From the NCBI GenBank assembly GCA_030623035.1, contig JAUXFK010000133.1, positions 1 to 7,931 on the forward strand: a DNA stretch of 7,931 nucleotides. Direction: 5' to 3'. Position numbers and translations under genes: made by a program. Under the pieces are notes generated by a model that saw only the letters and a list, made by a program, of their open reading frames with translations, was not told where the DNA came from and ran no database searches. Within the stretch, counting starts at the first letter, position 1. Every line of letters begins with the position of its first letter. This document shows, piece after piece, positions 6,140 to 7,931 of the stretch. The stretch is from Deltaproteobacteria bacterium (GTDB taxonomy: Bacteria; Desulfobacterota; UBA8473).

Positions 6140-6339
6140 CTTTTCTAGTGACTACTCGCGTAGTCAGGCTGAAGCGATTTATACTGAAGGCTGAAGGGGT
6201 CCGAAAAACACGATTGACGCACTTTGGTGGAGAGAGAGCAGATTTTCGCACCAAACATGGCTTCAAAATGAGCCGTATTCCCGTTTTTCCTAACAGTCTT
6301 CAGTCTTCAGCCTACCCACCTGCGTAGTTACCTTTTCTA
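6140..6339. mobile_element. 184-bp MITE with 8-bp target duplication CTTTTCTA
   Basis: The element is 6148-6331, flanked by perfect direct repeats CTTTTCTA (6140-6147 and 6332-6339). The ends are inverted repeats over 27 bp with 20 matches. The left begins GTGACTACTC and the right, read inward on the other strand, begins GTAACTACGC; both then share AGGCTGAAG. The interior is non-coding and contains several CTGAAG units near both ends. It separates the HAD gene from the PfkB kinase and ends 17 bp upstream of the kinase ATG. The end sequence and 8-bp duplication are shared with the 59-bp elements, although the interiors are unrelated. Confidence 0.8.
6178..6205 (-). promoter_or_regulatory. Weak promoter candidate inside the 184-bp element
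   Basis: On the minus strand TATAAA (complement of 6178-6183) lies 16 nt after TTCGGA (complement of 6200-6205), directed toward the PfkB kinase and uvrC. The -10 is good but the -35 matches consensus at only 3 of 6 positions. If real, the element would supply an outward promoter for the two downstream genes. Pattern evidence only. Confidence 0.22.
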
Positions 6340-6352
6340 TTACAACATGTCT

Positions 6353-6372
6353 TGCTGCACCTGGATGCAGCA
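6353..6372. other. Short hairpin TGCTGCA/TGCAGCA after the HAD gene
   Basis: A 7-bp perfect inverted repeat with a 6-nt loop begins 11 bp beyond the stop codon of the minus-strand HAD gene. No T-run follows on that strand, so it is not a standard intrinsic terminator. It may be a 3' end processing or stability hairpin, or chance. Confidence 0.3.
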
Positions 6373-6382
6373 CAGTCTCATA

Positions 6383-7468
6383 TCAGCCGAGGCTTCCTAT
6401 CTCTTTACCTCTTAAAGCCTGTCTAAATGCCTCGCTTTTCCTTGTTATTGTCTCCCTATTATCCTCTCTGATGACCTCCAATGTCGGGAGGTACTCCGGA
6501 TATATGCAAAACAATTGCTCAATTAAAGCCTCCTCAACACAATAACTCTTAATTGAATCCATAGACCAGTCATCAGCGAGTTTCATTACAATCTCTTTTC
6601 CCTCTTTTAAAAAAATATCGGCTATAATTGAAAGAACAATACTGTGGCCGGAGATACACGCAATATCAGCCTCTTTAACGGCATATTTATTGCCGTTGAA
6701 AGAGACGGCAATCCCACCCCCTCTTTTCACCAGACGGAATGCCTGTACATCCGTAATACTATCCCCTACATAGATCACATCTTTTAGATCATTTCCGGTA
6801 AACTCAAGGCTGTCTTTTATCGCATTTGCCTTTTCAAAGCCACCGATAGGATTGATATCCTCCAGCATCTTTTTTGAGCCCAAAGACTGTATCTCTTCCC
6901 AAAAGATACTGTCTAACCGCTCTACTGTAATCTTTACTGAATCCGGGAGATCATCGAATCTCTCCACACCGGCCGTAATCTTCAACTCCGGTAATTCATC
7001 GATCTTTCTTTTGATTTCTTTTAGCCGCTCGATCTCTTCTTTATCTATCCGGTACTTATCTATATCGAGCCTGGTACAGTAGACGGAATTCGCATCAAAA
7101 CCGATGAAATCGCAAAGTGCATTCAAATATTGTTCATAACTCGTACTGATTATGAAGGTGGGCATCCTTTCACTTATGTATCTCAATGATGCGTCCGCAC
7201 CTGGAACAATCACAATATTGCGGGCGCAATATTCACTAATATTCCTGTTGGTAGCCCCATATGCCTTTAGAAAAGGTAAAATCAACTTTAATGTATCCCC
7301 TGGCTTATATCCTGATCTCCTGATGATATCTGAAAGGATATCGTCGTATTTACTTATCCGGGAAAATAAACGATCACCATCCGGGATAAAGTATTTCGCC
7401 AATTCATAGGCATTATCATTTAATGATATAGGGCCTTCGCAGTCTGTATTATACTGTTTCGTTTTCAT
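6383..7468 (-). CDS. HAD-superfamily phosphohydrolase, EhaR-like (COG4030 type)
   Basis: A 361-residue protein with haloacid dehalogenase fold motifs. Motif I is TDCEGPISLND (8-18), with Asp9 as the likely nucleophile and Glu11 where most HAD phosphatases have a second Asp. Motif II is FIISTSYEQYL (105-115), Lys214 in GGFEKANAI probably serves motif III, and motif IV is YVGDSITDVQAF (233-244). The DCEGP-x-ND-NAYEL opening, IPDGDRLF and ISKYDDIL, as I recall, match EhaR, a predicted phosphohydrolase encoded with energy-converting hydrogenase A in methanogens. No hydrogenase gene is present here, so the name should not be taken as function; the substrate is unknown. About 75 residues follow the core. 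The ATG at 7468 (AGGA 8 nt upstream) is chosen. An in-frame ATG 12 codons earlier lies inside a mobile-element remnant and its residues look like translated repeat. Confidence 0.8.
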   Translation of the reverse strand: MKTKQYNTDCEGPISLNDNAYELAKYFIPDGDRLFSRISKYDDILSDIIRRSGYKPGDTLKLILPFLKAYGATNRNISEYCARNIVIVPGADASLRYISERMPTFIISTSYEQYLNALCDFIGFDANSVYCTRLDIDKYRIDKEEIERLKEIKRKIDELPELKITAGVERFDDLPDSVKITVERLDSIFWEEIQSLGSKKMLEDINPIGGFEKANAIKDSLEFTGNDLKDVIYVGDSITDVQAFRLVKRGGGIAVSFNGNKYAVKEADIACISGHSIVLSIIADIFLKEGKEIVMKLADDWSMDSIKSYCVEEALIEQLFCIYPEYLPTLEVIREDNRETITRKSEAFRQALRGKEIGSLG

Positions 7469-7488
7469 ATCCTTTTTCCTGAAAAATC

Positions 7489-7532
7489 GCAATTGTTTAG
7501 CCATCTTAAGAAGCTTTCAAGATTTTATGATT
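7489..7532 (+). mobile_element. Truncated, diverged relative of the 59-bp MITE (copy C)
   Basis: The first 44 bases match copy B at 38 positions, starting GCAATTGTTTAGCC instead of GTAATTGTTTAGCC and sharing GATTTTATGATT at the end. The right inverted end is absent: the sequence diverges after 7532 and no 8-bp duplication is visible. It lies 20 bp upstream of the HAD start codon and so forms part of that gene's leader. It looks like an older, decayed insertion than copies A and B. Confidence 0.65.
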
Positions 7533-7588
7533 TGTATTGTCTTTTCCTCACGATTTGAACCATTTTGAAGATTCTACATTCGCTACGC

Positions 7589-7768
7589 TAGTGTCCATCC
7601 AGAAATGAGCAATTTTGTTCAAGGTCAAGGAAGGCGAAGATTTTAACCACCCCGGAGAAATATGGCTTCGCATTCCACAGGGCAAGCAGGAATATTACAT
7701 ATTTCGAGGATTAAAATCTGCGCCTGACGCAAAGATTGGGCAAAAGGGCCATTTCTGGATGGACACTA
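7589..7768. mobile_element. 180-bp hairpin MITE with 19-bp perfect inverted ends
   Basis: TAGTGTCCATCCAGAAATG (7589-7607) is exactly repeated in reverse complement at 7750-7768. Complementarity continues inward in blocks: TTTTG and CAA, then AGGCG-x-AGATTTTAA (from 7632) against its partner ending at 7725, GAAATATG (7657-7664) with CATATTTC (7698-7705), and ATTCC (7672-7676) with GGAAT (7689-7693). A loop of about 12 nt remains at 7677-7688. Nearly the whole element could therefore fold into one long imperfect hairpin. CTACGCTA occurs at 7583-7590 and 7766-7773 and may be a target duplication, though it overlaps the inverted ends. Alternatively the terminal TA is the duplication, as in IS630/mariner-type elements. 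The ends are unlike the GTAACT family in this window. Confidence 0.75.
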
Positions 7769-7772
7769 CGCT

Positions 7773-7820
7773 AAATTGCAAATAACTCACTTGCAAGCTC
7801 CCTCAAACAATTTGCAATTT
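7773..7820. repeat. 11-bp AT-rich inverted repeat
   Basis: AAATTGCAAAT (7773-7783) and ATTTGCAATTT (7810-7820) are perfect inverted repeats around a 26-nt spacer that contains the palindrome CTTGCAAG. A T-run follows the right arm (TTTTT through 7822), so on the plus strand it looks somewhat like a terminator hairpin. The stem is AT-rich and no gene ends nearby, so function is unclear. Confidence 0.35.
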
Positions 7821-7844
7821 TTCGCTTCGCTCTATTTGAATCTT

Positions 7845-7931
7845 GTAACAGTTTAGCTTTTTTAAATTTTAGTTGCTAAGGCGGTGGTCAAATTTTAACG
7901 CGTGCAACTGTTTGAACATCTAAGTGAGTTA
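7845..7931 (+). repeat. Two degenerate GTAACTGTTTAG-like ends at the window edge
   Basis: GTAACAGTTTAGCT (7845-7858) matches the inferred terminus GTAACTGTTTAGCC at 12 of 14 positions. GCAACTGTTTGAACATCT (from 7904), followed by AAGTGAGTTA, resembles the left part of the 59-bp element with several mismatches and a one-base gap. The second runs off the window. No duplication can be tested, and AT-rich sequence makes chance likeness possible. No coding region is seen. Confidence 0.3.

Noticed and set aside
6072..6327. Small ORFs on both strands across the 184-bp element and kinase start
   Set aside because: They run across the kinase start region and the element without family motifs or convincing start signals, and are explained by the mobile element and the kinase gene.
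7469..7504. 12-residue N-terminal extension of the HAD protein (MAKQL...)
   Set aside because: The ATG and first codons come from the decayed MITE copy C on the reverse strand. The ATG at 7468 has its own binding site and begins just before motif I.
7484..7556. Inverted AAATCG/CGATTT around the decayed MITE copy C as a pair of ends or a duplication
   Set aside because: The match is only six bases, is inverted rather than direct as a target duplication would be, and is expected by chance in AT-rich sequence.
7609..7788. Short open frame of about 59 codons through the hairpin element
   Set aside because: It has no ATG or ribosome binding site. The self-complementary sequence happens to leave more than one frame partly open, and no protein family is recognised.

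Overview
This window is bacterial and reads as AT-rich. It carries six intact genes in two convergent blocks, and its intergenic gaps hold several very short, non-coding mobile elements. A lipoprotein signal on the TPR protein, an acyl-CoA dehydrogenase and an EhaR-like HAD protein suggest a Gram-negative anaerobe or environmental lineage. Desulfobacterota, Planctomycetota and Nitrospirota are possible, but nothing here settles the phylum.

Plus-strand block (362-3338): an acyl-CoA dehydrogenase, a PfkB-family sugar/nucleoside kinase and a TPR lipoprotein resembling the type IV pilus pilotin PilW/PilF. A sigma70-like promoter candidate lies at 251-279. If the two 59-bp insertions in this block are removed, the genes become tightly packed. 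The first gap shrinks to 15 nt, and the kinase stop and TPR start become an ATGA overlap.

Minus-strand block (7468 down to 3361): an EhaR-like HAD phosphohydrolase, a second and different PfkB kinase, and uvrC, which overlaps the kinase by 11 bp. The two blocks converge with 22 bp between stop codons, and no convincing intrinsic terminator is visible there.

The most notable content is between the genes. Two near-identical 59-bp elements (1516-1574, 2498-2556) and a 184-bp element (6148-6331) each have inverted ends beginning GTAA/GTGA and sit between 8-bp direct repeats (TGAATACG/A, AAGGATTT, CTTTTCTA). A diverged, truncated relative of the 59-bp element lies at 7489-7532. Two further ends of the same type occur at 98-107 and 151-160, attached to degenerate CACAG-rich repeats. 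The shared terminus is close to GTAACTRYTYAGSC, which suggests several unrelated cargos mobilised in trans by one transposase that is not in this window. GTAA ends with 8-bp duplications are typical of the IS66 family, so that is my leading but unproven guess. A different element, a 180-bp near-complete hairpin with 19-bp perfect inverted ends, occupies 7589-7768.

Long stretches without genes: 1-361 holds the two partial repeat ends, a small dyad, and the promoter and leader of the dehydrogenase. 7469-7931 holds the truncated 59-bp relative, the 180-bp hairpin element, an AT-rich inverted repeat and two degenerate ends. I see no tRNA, rRNA, CRISPR array or transposase gene.
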